Source: Sipunculus nudus (taxonomy: Eukaryota; Annelida; Sipuncula; Golfingiida; Sipunculidae). Taken from it: a stretch of 64,000 bases of DNA. The stretch is from positions 52,775,624 through 52,839,623 of the forward strand of contig CM049308.1 of assembly GCA_026874595.1 (NCBI GenBank). Direction: 5' to 3'. Shown here in pieces: positions 50,741-61,438 of this stretch. The translations under genes and the position numbers were made by a program. Position 1 is the stretch's first letter. The number at the start of each line of letters is the position of its first letter. Below the pieces are notes generated by a model. The model saw only the letters and a list, made by a program, of their open reading frames with translations, had not been told where the DNA came from and made no database searches.

Positions 50741-52963
50741 ATGGATAACAGATATCAATGTGTTAACAGATCAAGCGTGGCTACCTTAGAAAAAGGATCG
50801 GTAGGGAGAAATGACGAAACGCTTCCTGCGTGGAGTATATCAGTGATTGTAGGAAGACTGGTCGATTATGTAGCAAGAAAAAAAGCCAGATTATTAAACC
50901 AAGTGACCGTTTTTGTGGCGTGTATTATGAAGCACTATGCTGAATTAATAGTGATGGCAACTGAAGAAAAAGATGCAGGTTTTAAAGGTACATTGGTACC
51001 ATGTGGGAGTTACCATGAAGGAACGAAGGTTAGCTGTCCAAACGAGTTTGATTTCCTACTGGTATTGAACAGACATCCATCACAATATGTAAAAGCAGAG
51101 AGTTTTTTGCCACCACGTATTCGCCCAGGGGTTGAAAACGATAGAAGACCTAATGTGTTCTTTAAATTGATAAATAAATCATCTGGCAGTCAAATATCAG
51201 CTAGGGATATTCAAACATGTTTTTACACGTCTCTAAAGAGTGCATCAGCTGAGTCTGACTTTCTCCTGGTTACATGCAGAGAAGTAACATGCAATGGACC
51301 TGCTGTGACATTACACGTCACGCTGAATGTTGAAAATATACGAAATATCATACTTCAGGGTTCCAAACGTATGCCGCCAGTTTTGCAGAGAAATCATTTT
51401 GCAAACTTAGCAAACAGCTAAGACGCCTCCCAGCTGATATAGCTGGATTTCGTTTCAGCGGTGGAATTGAAAATATCACGGGAAACACTGAATGAGGCTG
51501 GTATTGAAACCAGCAATGACATATTTCAATCAAACACAGAAACCATGCATCTTGTTCCTTCGGGTGATTTCTGGAAGCTTTCTGTTGTCATGCAAGAATC
51601 TAATTCATAAGGAAAGTATGTGGCCTGGGAACAGGAAATACAATGAACGCATCGCAGTGGTTGTCAAGTATATTAATTTCTTCCCAATCAGTTCTTCCAA
51701 GAATTCTGGCCACAGCACCCCAACAACAATGCAGCCTAGAGATTGAGACATTGGTGCTCCTGGAGAATAACCTGTCAGTCAATAGACGACACTGTTTTGT
51801 TGCGCTAAAGGTACTATAGTTAGGAGTGAATATACTCACATTGTATTTCGCCAATCATAAAAAAACATATTTTGATATTTCTCCGGGTAGGTAAACTTAA
51901 ACGTACTTTTTCTTGACCGGTGAATTTATGCAAATAATTTGCCCCCTCTATTTAAATCTTTGGTTTCAGAACCCATAGAATAATTAGCTTCGTTATTGTT
52001 TTTGGTTGAAAGAAATTGTAAATACAAAATAATCGTAATTTGTAGGACCGTTTATTTTGATTAATTATTCAGGAGGTTGACAGATATTAAACTAAACATA
52101 CGCCGGAATTATACCATGGTTGTTGTTCTAGTATTTCAGAGACATGTTGGACACAAGCTCAATAAGAGAGTCAAGTCTTCTTGATACTTACCCAATAAGC
52201 TTTATCGAAGAGTGTCGGAAGAAAACGTCTCAAAAGGACTGGACAGTTGACCGAATTGGTCAGAGAATTTACAGTATCATGGACAGGACAGAGAAACATA
52301 GAAAGGCTGGAACAATAATGGTGCCGTTTCTTCCGAACGTTCCAGTTCCTCATGAAGGAAACAAGTGTTACCTTGAAGCTCGAAGAATCAAACAACATCT
52401 TGAAGATTAAACCAATGCACAGAAATATAGACACACTTTGCACTTGGTGATTTATTTCTTTCAAATATCCTTTGCAGTAGGTATCCTCCAGTTTAACTTT
52501 AGTGGGTGGAAGGATTGCAACAGCAAATGTTCACAGGGTTTACATGATTCCATGATCCCTGCATATAATTTAACAACTATTGTATGCAGTCTCCAGGTTG
52601 GAAGCACAGCTTTCAATGTGTGTTGGTGGGTTGGACATAGATATTTTTTCCAATGCCAAGAGTACAACACGAATTCTTTACAACATGCATACTGTCTTCA
52701 TGCTAACACAAATTGTTTCTGTTTCTTTCTCGTTGCCTTCATTTATCGTCTGTTTGTCATGCAAACCGAAATGCTTCTGTGCTGTAGCTGTTTCAGAAAT
52801 TGTGATTCTTGCGTTAGGAGTTCTACACATGGTATTTTTTCTTTCCACTTCCAGACTAAATTGTAACATTCATATCCATGAACACATATTTTATGACCAT
52901 CTTCTGTCAAATTTTATTAATAATATTAGGTCTAAGAACAAGACGGCTTTGCTGGATATTTAA
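50741..52963 (+). pseudogene. cGLR-TM copy H, recently broken
   Basis: Exon 1 50741-51810 (donor AAG|GTACTA), intron 321 bp, exon 2 52132-52963. The first 226 codons are open and include PCGSYHEGTK, both metal acids in NEFDFLLVL, and CNGPAV. A frameshift near 51400 gives TAG-type termination at 51421; the rest survives in pieces (LDFVSAVELK with the third acid, LVPSGDFWKLS, RRHCFVALK). A second decay zone lies at 51600-51760. Exon 2 is open from YFRDMLDTSSIRE through CYLEARRIK to a TAA at 52408, just ahead of membrane segment 1; segments continue in the same frame, then shift near 52650. The tail HEHIFYDHL is intact to the final stop. J and K look like relatives of this copy. Confidence 0.87.
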
Positions 52964-53048
52964 ATCAAGAGAGCCCGACAAAAGGTTTCAATTATCAGTG
53001 CTTAAGGTTAATCAGATCAAATTCGAAAACTAGTTTATTTCTTTCTGT

Positions 53049-53110
<62 letters not shown>

Positions 53111-53638
53111 ATTGTAAAATCATACAAGATCAAGACAAAAATAAATAAATAAATAAAGTCATATAAAGCATCTTTATTCACAAGGAAAAGCACCGACACA
53201 GTCGATCACACTACAACATGCAGACATTCACAAAACGTTTGATTGTCCAATACAGAGGAACACCTCTTAAAAACCTGAAAAAAAAACATCCTCCTCATCA
53301 CTCTATCCAAAAAGCCTTCTCCACTCCTCCTAAGTACCATGAACATCTGCGTCCCATTCAGCCCTGGTCTCTTCCTCCTTCTCGGACTTCTTCCCACAGG
53401 TCGTCGTCCTGGGTGCTGTCTATGGCATTTGATAGGCAACATTTACGGATTTTTTTTCTTGATCATCTCTGCTAGCATCTGTCTCTAAGCTTTGACGATC
53501 CATGTGCTCACGAGGCTGAGACCAGGTTTCTTTAAGTTCCATCTTTTTGTGTATTCCTGGTTGTTGCTGCTGATCCATGCAGCCCACAAGCTACGAACAC
53601 GGTCTTAAAACGGCATGTTTAACCCCACCTTAACTACC
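52964..53638. other. intergenic, (TA)n at 53051-53106
   Basis: The 53150-53480 stretch is more GC-rich, with overlapping open frames on both strands (78 codons minus, 85 plus); the minus-strand one is basic and arginine-rich and may be a mobile-element scrap. Not identified. Confidence 0.3.
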
Positions 53639-53965
53639 AACATTAACGTCCTTCGCGTAGAGAAAACAAAGGACTTGACATTGACAAACTGCACCAGTGA
53701 GCATGATATTCAATTACTGTATAGTTAAGGAAATTATGCGGGTCATAAAGATTAAATAATATTATCAATATCAACTTTTTTTTCTATACGCAGGAAATTC
53801 CCATCCGGTATGATGTCATAATAGCTGAACTAAAGCTATTTTGAACATATACATATATTTACGTCCTTCGCCGAGAGATAACAAAGGACTTGACAATGAG
53901 ATGCTGCACCAGTGAGCATGATGATCAATACATATACAGATAAGGAGCTTATGCGGGTCAAACTT
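53639..53965. repeat. pair of about 107-bp direct repeats upstream of gene I
   Basis: 53639-53745 and 53858-53965 share ACGTCCTTCG, AACAAAGGACTTGACA, CTGCACCAGTGAGCATGAT and TTATGCGGGTCA in order. The nearer one ends about 125 bp before the I start codon. Weaker relatives lie near 46515 (upstream of G) and 59993. Confidence 0.65.
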
Positions 53966-54089
53966 CCCTACAGGTGCGGACAATAAACAGAGTGCTTTGA
54001 CAAAGACTTCGTTATCAAAAAGCATCAGGTCACAAGTCCAGTGGTGAATGAAGTCAGAAATTTATTCATATCATGTATAATTAACAAGC

Positions 54090-55104
54090 ATGGAGCCTGA
54101 AAACAGAGATGCGAAAGAGGTTAAAGAAACGAAACTACCATCGAAAGCTGAACAAGACCCAATTGGTAGACTTGTGGAACATTTGGCTGACAAACGCGCA
54201 CATTTATTGCGCCCACTGTCTCTTTTTGTTGCTTCATTTCTCCAGAGCTTTCTGACGTCATTACTTGGGCAGGTCTACTAGTCAGACGGGAGCCTAACTG
54301 GTACCCTGATACCGTACGGGAGTTACTTTGAGGGCACAAAGATCCGTCAGCCTGACGAATTTAATTTTATGTATGAACTTAGTACCTTTCCCTCAGAAGA
54401 GCTACATGTAGAAAGTGTTATACCGCCACGATTTCGTCCTGAAGATGACTCAACCATACCCCCGCGTGATTTCTTCAAGATCTAAAAGAAAGCGACCGGC
54501 GAGATTATCTCCGCGAGCAATATACAGAGCAAATTGTACACTTCTCTAAAGAGCTTAGACTTTGCATCCGACGATTCCTTTGTGCAGCTGAAAGATTTTT
54601 TGTGCCATGGACCCGCTATTTCAATATTTGTAACTCTAAATTTAGTAAGGATCAGACATATTCTACAACGATTGTCCCGTATTGCGTCATCCTATCAAGG
54701 GAAAGTTCTCTGCAGAAAAGTGGTTATGCAGTTTAAAAACTGGAAGGCATCACAGAAAATCAAAATTAGCTTATTACTGGCTATTAAAAAATATTTATCC
54801 CGTCAGACACTGAATGACGCTGAAATAGAAGCAAGTCCCGGTCTTTTTGAATCGCAAAATGAAGCCTTCCACTTTATGCCATATGGTGACTTCTGGAGAC
54901 TTTCAATTGCTGCAAGGGAATTCGATCTCATGAAACAACTGTGTGGTTTCAAAGGGGGTCCATCTGTCCAGTTGTCTGATTCTAGTCTGGACAGCCTTTG
55001 AGGGAATGAACTGAAAGAAGCGAGGCATGTTGAAGACAGCATATATGAAGGGGACGTCACTAAGACAAACAGAGGTAACTGTTTATTGGCCGTAAAGGTA
55101 AGTG

Positions 55105-55161
<57 letters not shown>

Positions 55162-56158
55162 TATAACACACCATGTTACAGTTAAATTGTGTAAAAAGGC
55201 ATTACGTGAAATTACTGAAAATATCAGGCATAACACGAAATGACTAATTTCTTGTTGGTATGTATGTTACAGTTGAATGACAACACACGTTGGTGAAAGT
55301 CAGTTTGACTGCCGTAACAGCGATGAATGCACTAAAACATAGCTTTCATGCAAGAGCACCTACATATCAAGTACAAATAATTTAATACAAGGATCATTTA
55401 GTCGAATTAGTCCAAACTTAATATGTATGTCATAGTATGAAATGATCAATGTTATTCAACAAAGTTACAAAACAACCATTTTTCATCTTTCTTTATATTA
55501 AACCACTACTTACATTGTTCAAATGTTTGTCTTAATACGAATTATCCATTTTAGTTACATAACAACAATTCTTCAATATATATCTATATATACCACTATT
55601 TACTTACAAATCAGTTGATTTTTTTATTTTGTAGTAGCGATTAGGGTCCCTGCACTTCGATTCAGTCTTTTAAAGCAGGTACATAAATTGTAAGTCACCA
55701 AAAGTTGAAAGTGTAAGCACCTCTGATGTTTATCATAATGAAACATCGACCTGTGTGTGTCATTAAGGTTTACAGGTTCTTTAATCTATGTGATCCATGG
55801 ACTAGTTAGTTGGAGCGAATATTTAATACTTATTTCAAAGCAAGCATATGACACAGACAAATTATTTTGTCAAAACAAAATGACAACCTATGATTCATTA
55901 ATTAAATTTAAACAATATATACTATATTTACAGTATACAAATATTTACAATCAGTCTCCATTAAGTAGAAAATCACAAATAAAAAAATCTGATACTCTTT
56001 TTATTATTCAGAGGAAATAAATACACAGAATAGTCGGTTCACTGGCGGTGGGACGGCTGCCTTAATTAACCTCTTGGCTATATAAGCGATATCCCACCGG
56101 CAGTACACCGACTTTTCTGTGTATACCCTTTCCATCTATGAACAATGAACCAGCATGG

Positions 56159-56195
<37 letters not shown>

Positions 56196-57098
56196 AAGAC
56201 AAATTTACAGAATCATGCTTCTTCCACCATTACAGTACAACAGAGACGTGTTCGACACCAGCACCATAAGAGAGTCTGGTCTTCTCGATACCTATCCACT
56301 GAAAGTGAGTTTTATAGAAGAGTGTCTGGATAAACCAACAGAGGCAGACTGGGCATCTGAAAGACTAGGTGAAAGAGTGATTGGGATCCTGAATAAGGTA
56401 GAAAAATAGGGCAAATCTGCTGCTCTGACTGTCCCATTTCTTCCAAATGTCCCAGTTTTCCAAGAACACACCAAATGCTACCTGGAGGCTCGAAGGATGA
56501 AAGAACATTTTGGTGATACAGCCAGAGTACGGAAAATAAGAAATATCGCTCATGCAACTTTATATATAGCTCAGTTCATCATTGGGATACTGATACTGTG
56601 TAGAATATTTGTAAGAAGGATAAAACATGGAAGTGATTATACTTATCTGGAAATCTTTTTCTTATTTTGCCAGATAGTTTGCGCATTTATACATACAATA
56701 TGGTGGTTCTCGGAAAAATTTTGTTGCAGAAGAGGCAAGCGGAATACTTCTGATATTTTATATAACATGAACGTGGTTACTTTCAGTTTACAAGTTTTTT
56801 TACTCACTTTGACTCTTGGTCTAAATATACTTTTAATTGTTACCGGTTACCGTACCGATGACCATACCCTTGAAATTTATTTTATTTTGACGGAAACATT
56901 TATATGTTTTATGGGAATAATGTTTTCTTTATTTCTTCACGTGGAAACTGCAGGGCTCACTTAAATGAATGTATCTTTCTGATTATCTTTTCAAGGATTT
57001 CATTTGCCGCAACATTTATAGAGAGAAACAAAACAATCATTTTGTATAATAATAGTAACACATCGATACAGAACTATTGTGAGGGGCTGCCAAAGTAG
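54090..57098 (+). pseudogene. cGLR-TM copy I: pseudoenzyme-type core, broken mainly by nonsense codons
   Basis: Exon 1 54090-55097 (336 codons, donor AAG|GTAAGT), intron 1138 bp, exon 2 from 56236 (TTACAG|TAC). Exon 1 keeps one reading frame throughout but holds three stops: TAG 54279, TAA 54483, TGA 54999. Motifs: PLSLFVASFLQSF, PYGSYFEGTK, PDEFNFMYEL, HGPAISIFVTL, KISLLLAIKK, FMPYGDFWRLS, LLAVK. The second metal acid is N and the third acid is S, so this copy would be inactive even if open. Exon 2 keeps RDVFDTSTIRES, then TAG at 56407 where relatives have Q, then CYLEARRMK and four membrane segments in frame to 56964; the tail NECIF is reached only after a frame change. Either a lost pseudoenzyme (nucleic-acid binder, regulator or decoy) or a copy that lost catalysis while decaying; sharing of D-to-S with G favours the former. 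Confidence 0.87.
55107..55159. repeat. (TA)n in intron of copy I
   Basis: About 26 TA units directly behind the splice donor of exon 1. Confidence 0.9.
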
Positions 57099-58089
57099 TT
57101 CAAAGCTATGTTTATTGAGTGAAGGTCATTTGCTGTACAGTCATGAGTACATGTATGGATATGTATCTTGAATCGTAAATGTCGTGGTTCATATCCCAAA
57201 TTATGTGTTGTTAAATACATCATGTACATGTATGTCAAATGTACTCATAATATTGAGAGGACCAGATTAATGATATAATTACGTATGATGAACGTGGTTT
57301 GTTGGTTACTCAAAACTAAAATTACAAATGGGTGTTGTCAGTACGTGAACAGCGCAGGTGATTCTATATTTATTTAATTTTTGTGTTGTCAGACAAAGTC
57401 AGGATTAAAAGGTCCAAAGTTTAGGTGTGATTATATATCCCGCTTGGTGAAAAATCATCCGAATACAACAAAGACAATTAAAGTATGAAACACAGAGACC
57501 ATGATACTGTCTTTCAGATCTTTCTGTCCAAAAAAAGCACGGGTTTAGTGCTTCAGTTTACTCAAATTTGTAATAATCAATGTTATTAAAAATCGCAGGT
57601 TTTAAAGGTTGGAACGGTCTCACATTAGGAAGAGTCCCTTCTTAACATGACTCTTACAGTGATAAAGCAGTCTTTTACATAGCTGTAAGTTGTTTTTCAC
57701 GATATAAACTATAGATGTATTTGATTTACTGGGTCCATGAAAGGTCATTTAATATCATAATATCAAAAATATTTATCATTTAAAAATAAAGGATTAATAT
57801 CAAGTTTAACTGTTTGTCTGCTGTGGGATAAAATCACTCATATACATGCAGTGGTTTGACTTTTCTACCTAAAATGTTGCATATATATACAAATTGGACA
57901 GCTTTCTGGATTTGTGGTAGGTGGCGCAACCTACATACTCATTTCGGCTGCAGACATCTATGCTAATATGCAACACACCTCACTCTATTTCCCCTTGCCA
58001 CTCAATCCATGCCTCACTTCACCTGTTCCATTCTGATTTTGGCGGATACACGTAGTCGCTTGTCGACTATATACCCGTATTCTAGTTAC
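57099..58089. other. intergenic, no gene
   Basis: AT-rich sequence. Some of 57950-58089 may be unrecognisably decayed exon 2 sequence of J. Confidence 0.35.
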
Positions 58090-58431
58090 CCTGTGCTGTC
58101 TCCAGGCAGGAAGCACAGTCTTCAACGTGTGTTAGTACCTTGGATACAGAAATTTCGATTTCGTTCTTGTTGCCTTCATTTGTCGTTTGTTTTTCATGCA
58201 TTCCTAAATACTTTTGTGCTGTAACTGTTTCAAAAATGTTGGTTCAAGTGTAAGGAGTTACACAGATGGGTTGTTTTCTTCTATCGGCAGGTGGACATTG
58301 TTACTGTTACATGCATGAATACATATTTTCCGATCATCTTCTCTCAGATTTTATTGGGACAGATAGATCAAACAACCGGATTCCTTTACTAGATATATGT
58401 GTCAACAGAGCTCGAAAAAGAAGAGATTAAT
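58090..58431 (+). pseudogene. cGLR-TM copy J, exon 2 tail fragment
   Basis: Similarity to exon 2 of H starts at the CTGTCTCCAGGCAGGAAGCA stretch (H near 52590) and runs to a TAA at 58429. The membrane region is shifted in frame and shortened. The last 45 codons are open and preserve the family tail: YMHEYIFSDHLLSDF followed by a basic RARKRRD end. No exon 1 is visible upstream. Not functional. Confidence 0.7.
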
Positions 58432-60959
58432 AATTCGGCTGTGTTTAATGGTTAATCCGGTAATAAAATTATGATCCAAACCCAAAACAGGACGGTTGGG
58501 TCAAGAGTAACAAATTAATTTTATGAAGACGTATTTTATTTATTAGCCATTGTCTTTGAAGGTGTTCATTAATAAGAGAAAATATGTAAACTCCATTCCG
58601 AAGATATTACATCTGTTGACCTCGTTTTTGGTCTTTTTCGCTTAATCCATTCCGTTTATAACTGTGATTCAACAAATACCTGATACTTAATACGTCAGTT
58701 CGCAGTTTATTGAAATACAATAAATAAGATGTATATATTTCATAATCTGATTTATTGTGACTGTAATGTGTATGTGACTGTTATGTTTACGTTTGTCTAT
58801 GAGACCTATCATGACCAAAACGTAGTGTGACCAGTCTTCCTTACAAGACAGAGCTATCCAAGATCTTCCGCCAACTTGGTTTTTAAAATGTTTCCTCTGC
58901 CCTTTCTTGCGATATCTAATGTTTATGTGATTTTCAACACAATCGCCCTGTTCATGATCAAGGTCACTAATAAGTCATACTGGAGGTCATTTCAATATGT
59001 TCCGTCCTTTTAACCTTTTACCGATATCTATAAACCGAGTTAAATGGAATGATCTTCTTCAACCTGGGCAAGTTTCATCCCTTGAGTGATATCAATAAAC
59101 ATGAAAAGTTTGAACTAGATCAGTTTAATATTTAATAAAAGTCATGGAAGTCTCAACTTCATTGACAGACAGCCCATGGTCTAACCAATAAACTTGTCCA
59201 CTGCGATTTCTAGTGTTTTCTAGTGTCATACTCTTGATTTTATTTATTGAAATTCCGTTATTAAAAGTTTGAGTGAGAAACTAAACAAACATTTAAACTG
59301 TTAGAATTTCTATTGCTGTAACTATATCCACAAATACACAATTGGCATTGGGAACCCCTGTGTAGCGATGTCTTTTTCATTTCCAGTTTGAAACCTGATA
59401 TAATGTGTACCTAACCGTGTTCCCTCTCGCTGCACTGACAACCACATATCCTACATGGGTGCGGACCTGTCAGTTGGCTCCCTTGCTTACATGCCAAATT
59501 TTTCAGTTATACATAACATATAAGGATACACAACATAGACTTGCACACAAATAAATGGATAAATAGATAAATAAATTTAATCATATATGACATTGGCATG
59601 CATGACTAATGCGAACTAACTAAATAACAACAGGGACAATTTGGCTGAGTCATTTAGACATCCAAAAAGGATCATTTAAAGAGTTATATAAAACTGTTAT
59701 ATAAAACTGCTCGTTCAGTTGAAAGAATATACATACATATGCACCTTGAAGTGAGAAAGGATTAAAATGGGAATGTTCGTAAAAAAAGAGACATTTGGAC
59801 AATACTGAAGATTCATTGAACCAAATGAAAGCCTATGAATGTACAGGCCTGACCTTCAAATAGCTTTGCTTACACAGTCTAAATGATAGGTGAATAATCG
59901 ATAATTTATCAACTTTCCTCAGTGAAATACCGCCTTAGTTAAAGAGCTGTAAAATGAACCTGTTAACACACACACATATATATATATATTAGTGTTAACG
60001 TCCTCCACCTGGAGATCAAATGACCCTGACATTCCAAAGCCATGTGACACTGACATTCCGTAGCGGTTTTGTACACAATGATTAATCACTAAACAGATCA
60101 GTCTACAGATATTTCATTTCTTTGGGCGCTTATTAATGTCTCACATACCCACAGGTTTCATACAATATGTATACTTATTTGAACTCTCTCACGCATATTA
60201 ATTGGAATAAACGTCGGCACAATTAAGTAAAACCAAGAGATCCAAGAGATGTATATTATAATCTTCTATATAGGATTTCTTTTCATTACTTCAAGAACAC
60301 TCTAAGTTAGAAAATATTTCACCCACATCTCAAGTAGTAAGTGTTTTGTAAAGACAAACATTTGACATATGTTGGCATGTATTCCACATGCACGTGACTG
60401 AAATTATCAGTTTGTATGTCTTCAGCTATGTAATTATCATATTTGCTGGAAATTTGCTGCCTTTCCGGTTGATGGAAGAACTTGCCTGAAAATTTTCCTC
60501 ATTCCGTGTAAACGATTATAGGATTAGTTTGGTTCGTCTCACCGGAGAACATGACACTGAAGGCAAATCACACTGAGCTCCAAAGACACGACTATATATA
60601 TATACGGTATATAATCCTGCTTGCTGGTTGCCCAATTAGAAAAGTCTAGTGTAAAACAAATATAAGATATAAAGCTTCACGTATGTCGAAATATGCTTGT
60701 TTACTGGTATCCAGTTACATTAAAATTAATGTTTGTAATGTTCTACTTTGTATTATATTTGTTATTAGTTGTTTTAATCATAGATGTCATTTCAAGAAAA
60801 GGGCATCCCAATATTCAAAAGTGAACATCTGATCTCTTTGTAACGACAGGACGGGCCCCCGATAACAATGTATTGTAGTGCAGGCAAAGGTAACGCTGAA
60901 GTAATGATAACTAATATAAAATGTAACTGCTAGCTTATCAGGTATATGGTATTAACATC
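58432..60959. other. intergenic, no gene
   Basis: AT-rich. The block at about 59993-60150 starts GTTAACGTCCTCCACCT and resembles 46211-46360 upstream of G (GTTAACGTTCTCCACCT). Nothing else is recognised. Confidence 0.4.
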
Positions 60960-61172
60960 TGGCGTTTGAACCCATTCAAAACGTCTAAATACAGATATAT
61001 TAGCATTTGCCCAACGTTTTGAAGAGATATTATGCTGCACAAGCCAATTAGCTACTTGGAGATTTGGAAATTCATCCGGAGATAAAGCTGGATGTAGTTT
61101 CAGGGATGAATATGAAAATATCACGTGCAAGAAACCAGAATGAAACAGGAATTGAAAGATGTAGTAAACGGA
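60960..61172 (+). pseudogene. cGLR copy K, small exon 1 fragment
   Basis: Nucleotide similarity to H around 51350-51510: the CGTTTTGAAGAGATATTATG block, GATAAAGCTGGATGTAGTTTC (third-acid region, reading KLDVV) and AAAATATCACG, ending with a GGAATTGAAA block. The best translation, EIKLDVV then MKISRARNQNETGIE, matches the helix after the third acid. Both ends fade out. A relic only. Confidence 0.55.
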
Positions 61173-61375
61173 AATGTGCATTTTTTATTCTTGATTAGTG
61201 CAGTTCTAAAATTAAACGTTTTGTTTAATTCTCAGATTGAAAAGCCAAATTAATAAATAACGGAATTTTATCGACCACTCATGAACACCAAATATGTGCG
61301 CCATATAACTGGCTCTGGTATAAGATTCTGTCATATTTCTGTAACAATTATAGATAATTCGTCATATTTTCATTC

Positions 61376-61380
<5 letters not shown>

Positions 61381-61434
<54 letters not shown>
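61381..61434. repeat. (TA)n microsatellite
   Basis: About 27 TA units. Confidence 0.9.

Positions 61435-61438
<4 letters not shown>

Noticed and set aside
53206-53442. Arginine-rich 78-codon minus-strand frame
   Set aside because: Looks like a possible retroelement scrap, but no diagnostic reverse-transcriptase or endonuclease motif is visible.
54090-55097. Alternative genetic code to explain the in-frame stops of I
   Set aside because: All three stop codons appear (TAG, TAA, TGA) and the catalytic residues are also lost; neighbouring copies use normal stops. Decay is simpler.
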